Origin: Candidatus Sulfotelmatobacter sp.
GTDB lineage: Bacteria > Vulcanimicrobiota > Vulcanimicrobiia > Vulcanimicrobiales > Vulcanimicrobiaceae
Assembly (NCBI GenBank): GCA_035504415.1
Contig: DATJRY010000017.1
Coordinates: forward strand, 397,263-461,262
Length of the DNA: 64,000 nucleotides
Direction of reading: 5' to 3'
Shown here piece after piece: positions 37,218 to 44,909 of this stretch. Each line of letters opens with the position of its first letter. Within the stretch, counting starts at the first letter, position 1. The notes under the pieces were generated by a model, which saw nothing but the letters and a program-made list of their open reading frames with translations, did not search any database and was not told the origin of the DNA. Position numbers and translations under genes: made by a program.

Positions 37218-37948
37218 GCGACTCGCTGCTGGTCGTCGACGACGTCTCGCTGTCCTTCGGCGGCGTGCGCGCGCTGGCCGGCGTCTCGCTCGAGGTGCGC
37301 GCCGGCGAGATCCTGGCCTTGATCGGTCCCAACGGCGCCGGCAAGACGACGCTGTTCAACGTCATCAGCGGCGTGTTCCGGCCCGCGCGCGGCGACGTGC
37401 GGTTCTTGGGCCGCTCGATCGTGCGAGCCGCGCCGCATCGCATCGCGCGCGCCGGGATCGCGCGCACCTATCAGGTCGTGCGCCCGTTCGGCCGGCTGAC
37501 CGTGGTCGACAACGTCGCCGTCGGCGCGCTGCTCCACGAGCCGACGATCGCCCGCGCGCGGCGCGACGCGCGCGAGATCGTCGGCTTCGTCGGCCTGGAC
37601 GCGTACGCCGATCGTCCCGCCGCCTCGCTGACGCTCACCCAGCGCAAGCGGTTGGAAGTGGCGCGCGCGCTGGCGCTGCGGCCCAAGCTGCTCTTGCTCG
37701 ACGAGGTCATGGCGGGTTTGACACCGACCGAGATGGACGGGATGGCGGAGTTCGTGCTGCGCCTGCACGAGCGCGGCATCGCCGCCGTCGCCGGCGTCGA
37801 GCACGTCATGCGGTTGATCATGCGCATCTCGGACCGGATCGTCGTGCTCGACGCCGGCAAGCTGATCGCGCAGGGGACGCCCGAACAGATTCGGCGCGAT
37901 CCGGCCGTGATCGAAGCGTATCTCGGCGCCCCGCTCGGTGACGGATGA
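37214..37948 (+). CDS. ABC transporter ATPase LivG
   Basis: A 244-residue ATPase. Walker A is GPNGAGKTTL near residue 37; a Q-loop lies in ARTYQVVRPF; the signature region reads SLTLTQRKRLEVARAL, where the usual LSGGQ is changed to LTLTQ, common in some LivG relatives; Walker B is LLLLDEVMAG. The C-terminal VIEAYLG ending is typical of LivG. Starts with an ATGA overlap at LivM and ends with one at LivF. Confidence 0.9.
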   Translation: MSDSLLVVDDVSLSFGGVRALAGVSLEVRAGEILALIGPNGAGKTTLFNVISGVFRPARGDVRFLGRSIVRAAPHRIARAGIARTYQVVRPFGRLTVVDNVAVGALLHEPTIARARRDAREIVGFVGLDAYADRPAASLTLTQRKRLEVARALALRPKLLLLDEVMAGLTPTEMDGMAEFVLRLHERGIAAVAGVEHVMRLIMRISDRIVVLDAGKLIAQGTPEQIRRDPAVIEAYLGAPLGDG

Positions 37949-38658
37949 GCCTGCTCGCGGTCGCCGGCTTGGAAGCCGGCTACGGTGACTTTCGCGCGCT
38001 GCACGGCGTCGGGTTCACCGTCGAGCCGGGCGAGATCGTCACCATCATCGGCAGCAACGGGGCCGGCAAGACGACGACGCTCAAGAGCGTGATCGGGATC
38101 GTGCGGCCGTCCGCCGGAACGATCGTCTTCGACGGGCAGCGCATCGACGGCCGGCCGCCGCGCGAGATCGTCGAGCGCGGGCTGGCGCTGGTCCCCGAAG
38201 GCCGTCATCTCTTCCGCGAGATGACGGTCGAGGAGAACCTGCTCGTGGGCGCCCATCCGCCGCGGGTGCGCGCGACCGGCCGGCGCCGGCTGGCCGCGAT
38301 CTACGAGCGCTTCGCGCAATTGCCGGCGCTGCGGGCGCGTTTGGCAGGCACGCTGTCGGGCGGTCAACAACAGGTGGTTGCCATCGCTCGGGCCCTGATG
38401 TCGGATCCGCGCCTGCTCTTGTTGGACGAACCTTCGCTCGGCCTCGCGCCGAAGACGACGCTCGAGATCTTCGGCGTCGTGCGCGACGTCAACCGCGACG
38501 GAGTCGCCGTCGTCCTGGTCGAGCAGAACGCGGTCCAAGCGCTCGAGCTGGCGTCGCGCGCCTACGTGCTGACCGAAGGCAAGACCGTCATGGAAGGAAC
38601 CGCCGCCGCGATTCGCGGCAACGCCGACGTGCAACGTCGCTTCTTGGGAGAGGTGTGA
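37945..38658 (+). CDS. ABC transporter ATPase LivF
   Basis: A 237-residue ATPase. Walker A GSNGAGKTTTLKS near residue 35, signature TLSGGQQQVVAIARALM, Walker B LLLLDEPSLGLAP and the switch-type segment VVLVEQNAVQALELA identify LivF. Forms a heterodimer with LivG on the permease pair. Overlaps LivG by 4 bp and precedes the binding protein by 5 bp. Confidence 0.92.
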   Translation: MSLLAVAGLEAGYGDFRALHGVGFTVEPGEIVTIIGSNGAGKTTTLKSVIGIVRPSAGTIVFDGQRIDGRPPREIVERGLALVPEGRHLFREMTVEENLLVGAHPPRVRATGRRRLAAIYERFAQLPALRARLAGTLSGGQQQVVAIARALMSDPRLLLLDEPSLGLAPKTTLEIFGVVRDVNRDGVAVVLVEQNAVQALELASRAYVLTEGKTVMEGTAAAIRGNADVQRRFLGEV

Positions 38659-38663
38659 TCGTC

Positions 38664-39851
38664 ATGAACAGACTCCGTTTCTTGTCGGCGAGCGGTGCCG
38701 CGGCACTGGCGCCCGCGCTGCAGCCGCTGCCGGCGGCGGCACAAGGCGCGCCGATCGTGGTCGGCGCCTCCCTCTCGCTGACCGGCATCTTCGCCGACGG
38801 CGGAAAGTACTCGCTCGAAGGCTATCAGCTGTGGATCAAGCAGCAGAACGCCAAAGGCGGCGTGCTCGGGCGTCAGCTCGCGCTCAAGTACTACGACGAT
38901 CAGAGCGATCCGGCGACCGGCGTGCGCCTCTACGAGCGGCTGATCAACGAGGACAAGGTCGACGTCATCATGGGCCCCTACGGGACCGCGATCACGGCGC
39001 CGGCGGCGAACGTCGCCGAGCGCTACAAGATGCCGATGATCTGCCCCGAGACGGCCGACGTCGCGATGTTCCAGCGCGGCTTCCGCTACATCTTCCAGGG
39101 CCTGGGACCGGTGCAGACCTATCTGTTCGGCGTCCTCTCGATCGCGCACGACCATCACTTCAAGTCGCTGGCGGTGATCGGACCCGACACGGCCTTCGCG
39201 CACTCGCTGGCCGACGCTGTCCCCGGGGTCGCACGCGGCTTCGGGCAGGCCGTCGTCTACCAAGAGTTCTACCCGGCGCGCGCCAGCGATTTCTCCTCGG
39301 TGATCGAGAAGGTCAAGGCCGCCAACCCCGACGTGCTGCTGGCGATGGCGTTCCCCAACGACTCGATCGGCGTGCTGCGGCAGCTCAAGGTGTCGAACTA
39401 CGCTCCCAAGATGTTCTACGAAGCGATCGGGCCGTCCGATCCGCGCTTCGCCGAGAGCGCCGGCGCCGACGTCGACGGCGTTTTCTCGGTCACCGGCTGG
39501 GACGCCGCGGGCACCTCGCGCGAGAACCAAGCCTTCAAGTCCAGCTACAGGGCCGAGTTCCACCGCGACCCCGACTATCACGCCGCCAGCAACTTCTCGG
39601 CGCTCGAGGTCTTGGCGGCCGCGATCAAGAGCGCGGGCTCGCTCGACCACGACAAGCTGCGCGACGCGCTGGCCGCGGTGCGGATCAAGACGCTGCTCGG
39701 CGAGTGGCGCGTCGATCCGCGCACCGGCATCCAGCTCGGCTACACCTCGTACATCCTGCAGTGGCAGAAGGGCAAGCAGGTCATCGTGTACCCGGGCAAC
39801 GCCGCGCACGGCAAGCCGATCGTGCCGTTTCCCGCCTGGTCGGGGCGATGA
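38664..39851 (+). CDS. ABC transporter periplasmic binding protein (LivK-like)
   Basis: A 395-residue type I periplasmic binding protein. A signal peptide (about 1-28, PLPAAAQG) leads to IVVGASLSLTGIFADGGKYS, the start of the Leu/Ile/Val-binding fold, and then VIMGPYGTAITAPAANVAE and FSALEVLAAAIKSAGSLDHD. Typical amide/branched-chain-type receptor, but the ligand cannot be read. I use the ATG at 38664, with GGGAGAGG before it; a GTG 9 bp upstream is possible. The stop overlaps the RidA start (ATGA). Confidence 0.9.
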   Translation: MNRLRFLSASGAAALAPALQPLPAAAQGAPIVVGASLSLTGIFADGGKYSLEGYQLWIKQQNAKGGVLGRQLALKYYDDQSDPATGVRLYERLINEDKVDVIMGPYGTAITAPAANVAERYKMPMICPETADVAMFQRGFRYIFQGLGPVQTYLFGVLSIAHDHHFKSLAVIGPDTAFAHSLADAVPGVARGFGQAVVYQEFYPARASDFSSVIEKVKAANPDVLLAMAFPNDSIGVLRQLKVSNYAPKMFYEAIGPSDPRFAESAGADVDGVFSVTGWDAAGTSRENQAFKSSYRAEFHRDPDYHAASNFSALEVLAAAIKSAGSLDHDKLRDALAAVRIKTLLGEWRVDPRTGIQLGYTSYILQWQKGKQVIVYPGNAAHGKPIVPFPAWSGR

Positions 39852-40282
39852 GCGCGCACCTCGAGACGATCCATCACGAGGGCTACGACCCGACCATCAA
39901 CTCGCTGTTCGTGCCGGCCATCAAGGTCGCGAGCGGAAAGCTCGTCTTCATCTCGGGCGTGACCGGCGCGCCCGTCTATCACGATCACCCGCATGTCCCG
40001 GCCGTCTTCGACGCGATGCCGCTCGACGCCGAGTCGCAAGCGCGCATCGCGTACGAGCACCTCGCGCTGGCGTTGAGCGCGGCCGGCTGCACGCCGGGCG
40101 ACGTCGTTTGCCTGACCCGGTTCTTCACCCACATCGCGCAAGACCAAGACGCCATCAACCGCGTGCAGGGCGAGTTCTTCCGCGGACACCTACCGACCAG
40201 CACGACGGTCGAGGTCAAACGGCTGGCGACCGATCCGCGCTTGCGCCTGGAGATCCAGGCGATCGCGGTCGCGCCCGCCTGA
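39848..40282 (+). CDS. RidA/YjgF family protein
   Basis: A 144-residue trimer-forming protein of the RidA superfamily. KLVFISGVTGAP, IAYEHLALALSAAGCTPGDVVCLTRF and an end with RLATDPRLRLEIQAIAVAP match the fold; in the last motif the Arg used for imine hydrolysis in RidA is in DPRLRLEI. Family members hydrolyse reactive enamines or imines, or act as deaminases or amidohydrolases in catabolic operons. Within this transporter operon a catabolic role is likely. Overlaps the binding-protein gene by 4 bp. Confidence 0.85.
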   Translation: MSAHLETIHHEGYDPTINSLFVPAIKVASGKLVFISGVTGAPVYHDHPHVPAVFDAMPLDAESQARIAYEHLALALSAAGCTPGDVVCLTRFFTHIAQDQDAINRVQGEFFRGHLPTSTTVEVKRLATDPRLRLEIQAIAVAPA

Positions 40283-40310
40283 TCCGTCCTTTGCCACACA
40301 GGAGCATCTC

Positions 40311-41240
40311 GTGACCACACACCATCTGCGGGTCGGCATCGTCGGCCTGGGCGACATGGGCGCCGGCATGGCGGAACGCCTGCTCGACGCCGGCTTTCCG
40401 CTGACCGGCTGGAATCGCACGCGCGCCAAGGCGGAGCGCTTCGCCACGCGCGGCATGGCCGTCGCGGGCAGCCCGCGCGAGGTCGCCGAGCGCAGCGATC
40501 TGATCATCTCGATGGTGACCGACAACGCGGCGCTGAACGCCGTGCTCGACGGGGAGGACGGCATCCTGGCGGGCTTGCAGAAGGGCGCGATCTTCGCCGA
40601 GATGAGCACGACCTCGCCCACGCTGGTGCGCGCGGTCGCCCAACGCGTCGCCGAGCGCGGCGCGCACCTGCTCGACGCGCCGGTGCTGGGCAGCATCCTC
40701 ACCTTGCGCCAAGGCAACCTGCTGGTCATGGTCGGTGGCCCGCAGGCGTCGTATGCGCGCGCCGAACCGGCCTTCCAGGCGATCGGTTCGACGGTGCGTC
40801 ACGTGGGCGAGGTCGGCCAGGCCAAGGCGCTCAAGCTGGCGGCGAATCTCAACCTGGCCGTGCAAGTCGTCGCGATGAGCGAAGGCGTCGTGTTGGCCGA
40901 GAAGATGGGGATCGACCGCCGGCTCGCACTCGAGACGCTGCTCGGCGGCGTGATCGCCTCGCCGGCACTCAAGTACCGCATGCCCTTCGCGCTCGAGCCC
41001 CCCGACTACGCCTGGTTCGACGTCACCATGATCCAGAAGGACTTGCAGCTGGCGCTGGACCTCGCGCACGAGATCGGGGTCCCGCTGGGCACCGGCGCGT
41101 CGGCGCAGCAGAGCTTCACCGCCGCGCGCGGTTTCGGCTACGCGAAGGAAGACTTCGCCGTCGTTCTGCACGCCGTCGCCGCCGAAGCGGGGATCGCGCG
41201 CGACCCGAAAACCGTCCCGCCGTACTCCGGAGCGCACTGA
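40311..41240 (+). CDS. 3-hydroxyisobutyrate dehydrogenase-family oxidoreductase
   Basis: A 309-residue NAD(P)-dependent dehydrogenase. GIVGLGDMGAGMAERLL is the Rossmann motif near residue 7 with WNRTRAKAE marking the cofactor pocket (Arg suggests NADPH preference), LDAPVLGS is the substrate-loop motif (usually DAPVSGG), and the catalytic Lys is in GQAKALKLAANLNL. Starts at GTG with CAGGAG upstream. Last gene of the transporter operon, so it probably reduces a beta-hydroxyacid or semialdehyde formed from the imported substrate. Confidence 0.88.
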   Translation: MTTHHLRVGIVGLGDMGAGMAERLLDAGFPLTGWNRTRAKAERFATRGMAVAGSPREVAERSDLIISMVTDNAALNAVLDGEDGILAGLQKGAIFAEMSTTSPTLVRAVAQRVAERGAHLLDAPVLGSILTLRQGNLLVMVGGPQASYARAEPAFQAIGSTVRHVGEVGQAKALKLAANLNLAVQVVAMSEGVVLAEKMGIDRRLALETLLGGVIASPALKYRMPFALEPPDYAWFDVTMIQKDLQLALDLAHEIGVPLGTGASAQQSFTAARGFGYAKEDFAVVLHAVAAEAGIARDPKTVPPYSGAH

Positions 41241-41260
41241 CGCTCGTTTCAGCGCGTGCA

Positions 41261-41281
41261 TCGGCAGGTACAAACTGCCGA
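41261..41281. promoter_or_regulatory. Inverted repeat upstream of hemerythrin gene
   Basis: TCGGCAG (41261-41267) and CTGCCGA (41275-41281) form a perfect inverted repeat with a 7-bp spacer, ending 24 bp before the ATG. The spacer contains TACAAA, a possible -10. It could be an operator or the hairpin ending the preceding operon; no T-run follows, so I favour an operator. Confidence 0.4.
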
Positions 41282-41305
41282 CTGCATTCGCACGGAGGAG
41301 CGGCA

Positions 41306-41866
41306 ATGGATGTCCTGACCATCATCAAGCAAGAGCACCGGGAAGTGGGGGCGCTGATCGACGACGCCGACGGGTGCGACCCCGGCGACCAGCGCCTGGT
41401 CGAGCTTGCGCGCGAGATCGAACAGAAGCTCTCGCTCCACCTCGCCATCGAAGAGCGCCTGTTCTACGCGCAGCTGCGCAAGCGCGCGGAGGAGCAAGAA
41501 CAGCAGGTCGACGTGTTCGAAGCGTACACCGAGCACGCGGTGGCGCGGGCGCTGATGGAGATGCTGCGCTCGGGCCGCAAGCCGGACGAGAAGTTCAAGG
41601 CCGAGCTGCAAGTCCTGGGCGAGAGCGTGAAGCACCACGTCGAGGAAGAGGAGTCGAAGGTCTTCTCGGTCGCCAAGAAACTGCTCGACGCCGAGGAGCT
41701 CGACGCGATCGGCGCGAGCTGGGAACGCGCCAAACAGCGCGGCGTGAGCGAAACCTCGACGCGCTCGCCGCGCCCGGCGGCACGCGCCGGCGGCGCCAAG
41801 AAGCGCGTCGGCGCGCCCCGCAAGAAAGCCGCCAAGAAGTCGGCGGGACGCAAGACGCGCCGCTGA
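41306..41866 (+). CDS. Hemerythrin-domain protein with lysine-rich tail
   Basis: A 186-residue protein: a hemerythrin HHE four-helix bundle (about 1-140) with candidate di-iron ligands His11, His45, Glu49/50, His77, His110/111 and Glu113-115, then a C-terminal tail of about 45 residues that is very basic (KKRVGAPRKKAAKKSAGRK), like histone H1 or other DNA-binding tails. Hemerythrin domains bind O2, NO or sense redox state. An AGGAGCGG site lies before the ATG. The tail is seen; DNA binding is inference. Confidence 0.85.
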   Translation: MDVLTIIKQEHREVGALIDDADGCDPGDQRLVELAREIEQKLSLHLAIEERLFYAQLRKRAEEQEQQVDVFEAYTEHAVARALMEMLRSGRKPDEKFKAELQVLGESVKHHVEEEESKVFSVAKKLLDAEELDAIGASWERAKQRGVSETSTRSPRPAARAGGAKKRVGAPRKKAAKKSAGRKTRR

Positions 41867-42001
41867 GGGCGCGTCGGGCGCTTCGTACGGGCGGCCGGTT
41901 TGCGGGCGCCCGACGATCGCCGAACGCTCGCTTGGTCGCCAGGGGAGCAGATCGGCGCGGGCGGGTCGTGGGGTCCCTTGGCACTCTTTCGACGCGATTC
42001 G

Positions 42002-42137
42002 TGTTATAGTAGCCGCGCAGGGCCGGCCGACGGCGTCCGTCTCGCCCTGTCGCGTACGAGTCGGTTCCCGTGGTCGCTCAGGCAACTCTGGTACATGGCA
42101 CGTCTTAGAAACAAACAGGCGCCTGGAGTCAGACCCC
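42002..42137 (+). promoter_or_regulatory. Extended -10 promoter and long 5' leader of the zinc-ribbon gene
   Basis: TGTTATAGT (42002-42010) is an extended -10 element (TGn plus TATAGT). The start codon lies 127 bp downstream, so the leader would be about 120 nt, unusually long for this compact genome. The possible -35 TTGGCA at 41978 is too far (21 bp), which fits dependence on the extended -10. GGAG at 42125-42128 is the likely ribosome site. The gap 41867-42137 holds no credible gene. Confidence 0.6.
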
Positions 42138-42485
42138 ATGTATACAGATGAGACCTTGAGCTGCGTTGATTGCGCGCAGCCGTTCACGTTTTCCGCCGGC
42201 GAGCAGTCCTTCTTTGCCGAGAAGGGCTTCACGAACAAGCCGAACCGTTGCCCGGATTGCCGTGCGGCCCGTAAGGCCCAGCGCGGAGCCGGTGGTGGCG
42301 GCGGCGGCGGGTTCGGCGGTGGCCGTTCCGGCGGAGGCGGCTACGGTGGCAGCCGTCCGCAACGCGAGATGTTCTCCGCGACCTGCAGTGGTTGCGGCGG
42401 CGTCGCGCAGGTGCCGTTCCAGCCGCGTGGCGACAAGCCCGTGTACTGCCGCACCTGCTTCGACGCGCGTAGCCACTCGCGCTAA
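42138..42485 (+). CDS. Zinc-ribbon plus CxxC-x17-CxxC domain protein
   Basis: A 115-residue protein with two zinc-binding parts. N-terminal: DETLSCVDCAQPFTFSAGEQ and FFAEKGFTNKPNRCPDCR (CxxC...CxxC), the probable zinc-ribbon family. Then a Gly-rich linker of about 30 residues (GGGGGGGFGGG) and a second domain, CSGC-x17-CRTC, the CxxC-x17-CxxC family. Such proteins are short, widespread in several phyla and of unknown function, perhaps nucleic-acid binding. The linker resembles RGG-like low-complexity linkers. Its own promoter and terminator make it a single-gene unit. Confidence 0.85.
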   Translation: MYTDETLSCVDCAQPFTFSAGEQSFFAEKGFTNKPNRCPDCRAARKAQRGAGGGGGGGFGGGRSGGGGYGGSRPQREMFSATCSGCGGVAQVPFQPRGDKPVYCRTCFDARSHSR

Positions 42486-42505
42486 GCGGCGTCCATGACG
42501 AAGAG

Positions 42506-42537
42506 CGGCCCGGTTTCGACCGGGTCGTTTTTCTTTT
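42506..42537 (+). terminator. Rho-independent terminator
   Basis: CGGCCCGGT-TTCG-ACCGGGTCG forms a 9-bp stem (one G-U pair) with a UUCG-type tetraloop (42506-42527), followed directly by TTTTTCTTTT. This is the only textbook intrinsic terminator I find in the window; it ends the zinc-ribbon transcript and lies beside the convergent VWA gene end. Confidence 0.9.
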
Positions 42538-43849
42538 ACGCCGTCGCGCGCAGCAGGTCGCCGAGCGTGCGTTCGAGGTCGCGCACGCTGCTGCAAACGC
42601 GCGCCACGTCGCAGAACGGCAGATAGCGCAACATCTCCGAGTCGCCGCTGCCCCATGACGAGCGCGTCTCGGGGTTGAGCCAGACCACGCGCCGCGCGCG
42701 CGCGGCCAGGGCGGCCAGCACGTCGACCCGGGGGTTGCCATAGTTGCTGCGCGCATCGCCGACGATCAGGATCGAGGTGCGGCGGTCGACGCGGTCGAGC
42801 CACTCGAGGGCCAGCTCGGCCAGCGAGCGGCCGTAGTCGGTGGCGCCGAAACCGATCACCCGCAAGATCGAGGCGATCGCCTCGTCGACCGGTTGGCGTT
42901 CGAGCAGCTCGGTCACCTCGACCAACCGGTTCGAGAAGGCGAAGGCGTGCACGTCGGCCAGCGCCTCGCGCAAGCTGAACAGGAACAGCAGGAAGAACTG
43001 CGCGGTGGCCGCGACCGAGCCGCTGACGTCGCACAGCGCCAGCACGCGCGGCTTCTCGATGCGCCGCCGCTTCCAGACCGTGCGAAACGGCACGCCGTCG
43101 GTGCCGGCGTTGGCGCGCATCGTGTGGCGCACGTCGAGCACGCCGCGGCGCGCGCGGCGGCGCGTTCGCCCGTAGCGGGTCGCGAGCCGTTTCGCCAACT
43201 GCCGCACGATGATCCGCAGGCGCGCGTGATCGCGCCGGTCGACGTGGGTGAAGCGGGTCGTCGCCAGGTACTCGTCGCGCCAGCGCTCGTTCTCCGGCGC
43301 GGCCAGGTCCAGGCGGCGCGCGATCAGCGCGCGCACCTGCTCGCGCAGCGCCGCCCGCCGCTCGTCGAGCATCTGGGCGAGGACGACCGCCTGCGGATCG
43401 CCCGCGCGCAGCGCGGCGATCTCGCGATCGAGCTGGCGCAGCCCGAGCCGTTCGAGGATCCGGTAGGCGGCCAGGTTCGCCTGCGTCGAGAGCCGGATCG
43501 CGCCCACGCCGGTCTCGTTGGCAGCCGTCTCCAGCGCCGCGGTCAGCGCCGCGCCGCCGCCGCCGAGCAACAGCCCGCCCAAGGCGGACGCGACGCGTTC
43601 GGCGCCCCCCGGCGGCTGCACATCCGCCACCGCGGGGGCGCTCGAGAAATAGCGTTCGAAGCACTCGTCGAACACGCGCTCTTCGTCGGCGGACTTGGCC
43701 AGCACCAGCGCCAGCGCGTCTTTGAGCCGCGCGCGGTCCGCGTAGCCGACCAGCGCCAGCGCCTGCGCCGCATCGATGCTCTCGGCGGGCGAGACCGGGA
43801 GGCCCGCGCGGCGCGCGGTCTGGAGGAAGTCGACCAGCGGTGGGATCAC
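42536..43849 (-). CDS. VWA-domain protein, CoxE-like
   Basis: A 437-residue protein. The N-terminus (PPLVDFLQTARRAGLPVSPAESIDA) and the rest of the first 230 residues are typical CoxE-like helical sequence; the C-terminal half is a von Willebrand factor A domain with the metal-binding DVSGSVAATA (DxSxS) and GFGATDYGRSL; VKRRRIEKPRVLALCD precedes it. CoxE-like proteins work with MoxR/CoxD ATPases in maturing metalloenzymes (proven for CO dehydrogenase). GTG start overlaps the stop of the MoxR gene (GTGA). The PQQ dehydrogenase gene at 44910 is a possible client, from proximity only. Confidence 0.87.
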   Translation of the reverse strand: MIPPLVDFLQTARRAGLPVSPAESIDAAQALALVGYADRARLKDALALVLAKSADEERVFDECFERYFSSAPAVADVQPPGGAERVASALGGLLLGGGGAALTAALETAANETGVGAIRLSTQANLAAYRILERLGLRQLDREIAALRAGDPQAVVLAQMLDERRAALREQVRALIARRLDLAAPENERWRDEYLATTRFTHVDRRDHARLRIIVRQLAKRLATRYGRTRRRARRGVLDVRHTMRANAGTDGVPFRTVWKRRRIEKPRVLALCDVSGSVAATAQFFLLFLFSLREALADVHAFAFSNRLVEVTELLERQPVDEAIASILRVIGFGATDYGRSLAELALEWLDRVDRRTSILIVGDARSNYGNPRVDVLAALAARARRVVWLNPETRSSWGSGDSEMLRYLPFCDVARVCSSVRDLERTLGDLLRATA

Positions 43850-44775
43850 GCCGGCCGCCGCGCCAGCAGCGCGGGCAGCTCGCGGGTTGCGGTCGCGACG
43901 TCGGTCTCGATCTTCAGCAGCACGGTCAGCGTCTCGCGCACGACCTCGACCCCCAGCTCGTCGACGTGCAGCAGCACCAGCACGCGCGCCCAGTCGATCG
44001 TCTCGCCGACCGACGGCGGTTTGCGCAGGTCGAGCCCGCGCAGCGCGTGGACGAACGCCACCAGCTGCGCGCGCAAACGCTCGCCGATCTCGGGGACGCG
44101 GGTGGCGACGATCCGTTCTTCCAGCGCCGCCTCGGGAAACCCGATGTGCAGGTGCAAGCAGCGCCGCTTGAGCGCGTCGCCCAGGTCGCGCGTGCTGTTC
44201 GAGGTCAGCACGACCAGCGGCGGCACGGCCGCGGTGATCGTCCCGATTTCCGGGATGGTGACTTGGTAGTCGGCCAACAGCTCGAGCAAGAACGCTTCGA
44301 ACTCGGCGTCGGCCTTGTCGATCTCGTCGATCAGCAGCACCGCGCCGGCCGGCTCGCGCAGCGCGCGCAGCAGCGGTCGCGGCGCGAGGAACTGCTCGGA
44401 GAAAAAGAGGTCGTCGAGGCCGCGCAGGCGGGCCAGCGCCCCGTCGAGATCGCCGGCCTCGCGCAGCGTCTCGCCGAGCCGGTCGCGCAGCAGCTGCGTG
44501 TAGAGCAGCTGTTTGCCGTACTGCCACTCGTAGAGCGCCTTCGCCTCGTCGAGGCCCTCGTAGCACTGCATCCGCACCAGCGGCAGCCCCAGCTGCTGCG
44601 CGGCGGCCCGCGCCAGCTCCGTCTTGCCGACGCCGGCCGGCCCTTCGACCAGGATCGGCTTGTGCAGCGCCCGCGCGAGAAAGACCGCGGTCGCGATCCG
44701 GCGGCTGGCGATGTAGCCGACGGCCGCGAGGCCGTCGCTGACGGCGTCGATCGCGACGCGGGGTGCCTCATCCAT
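43846..44775 (-). CDS. MoxR-family AAA ATPase (CoxD-like)
   Basis: A 309-residue AAA+ ATPase. Walker A GPAGVGKTELARA near residue 45; RMQCYEGLDEAKALYEWQYG is the MoxR/CoxD signature; Walker B VLLIDEIDKAD near residue 147; sensor 1 LTSNSTRDL; arginine region LKRRCLHLHI. Acts with the VWA protein encoded just downstream as a chaperone pair that remodels or loads cofactors into metalloenzymes. Divergent from the PQQ dehydrogenase; the 134-bp gap should contain promoters for both, but I find only weak candidates (TATCAT at 44887). Confidence 0.9.
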   Translation of the reverse strand: MDEAPRVAIDAVSDGLAAVGYIASRRIATAVFLARALHKPILVEGPAGVGKTELARAAAQQLGLPLVRMQCYEGLDEAKALYEWQYGKQLLYTQLLRDRLGETLREAGDLDGALARLRGLDDLFFSEQFLAPRPLLRALREPAGAVLLIDEIDKADAEFEAFLLELLADYQVTIPEIGTITAAVPPLVVLTSNSTRDLGDALKRRCLHLHIGFPEAALEERIVATRVPEIGERLRAQLVAFVHALRGLDLRKPPSVGETIDWARVLVLLHVDELGVEVVRETLTVLLKIETDVATATRELPALLARRPA

Positions 44776-44909
44776 GGTGGTGAGAAAATGGCGCTTGCCG
44801 CATCGCGCATCCTGCCCGGCGGCACCGTTCGTGCAGGCGAAACCTCGTCCGAAGTGCTAGTGCCTGGAAGTATTCTCCGTCCCGGCTATCATTTCAGCAA
44901 GGAGCGACT

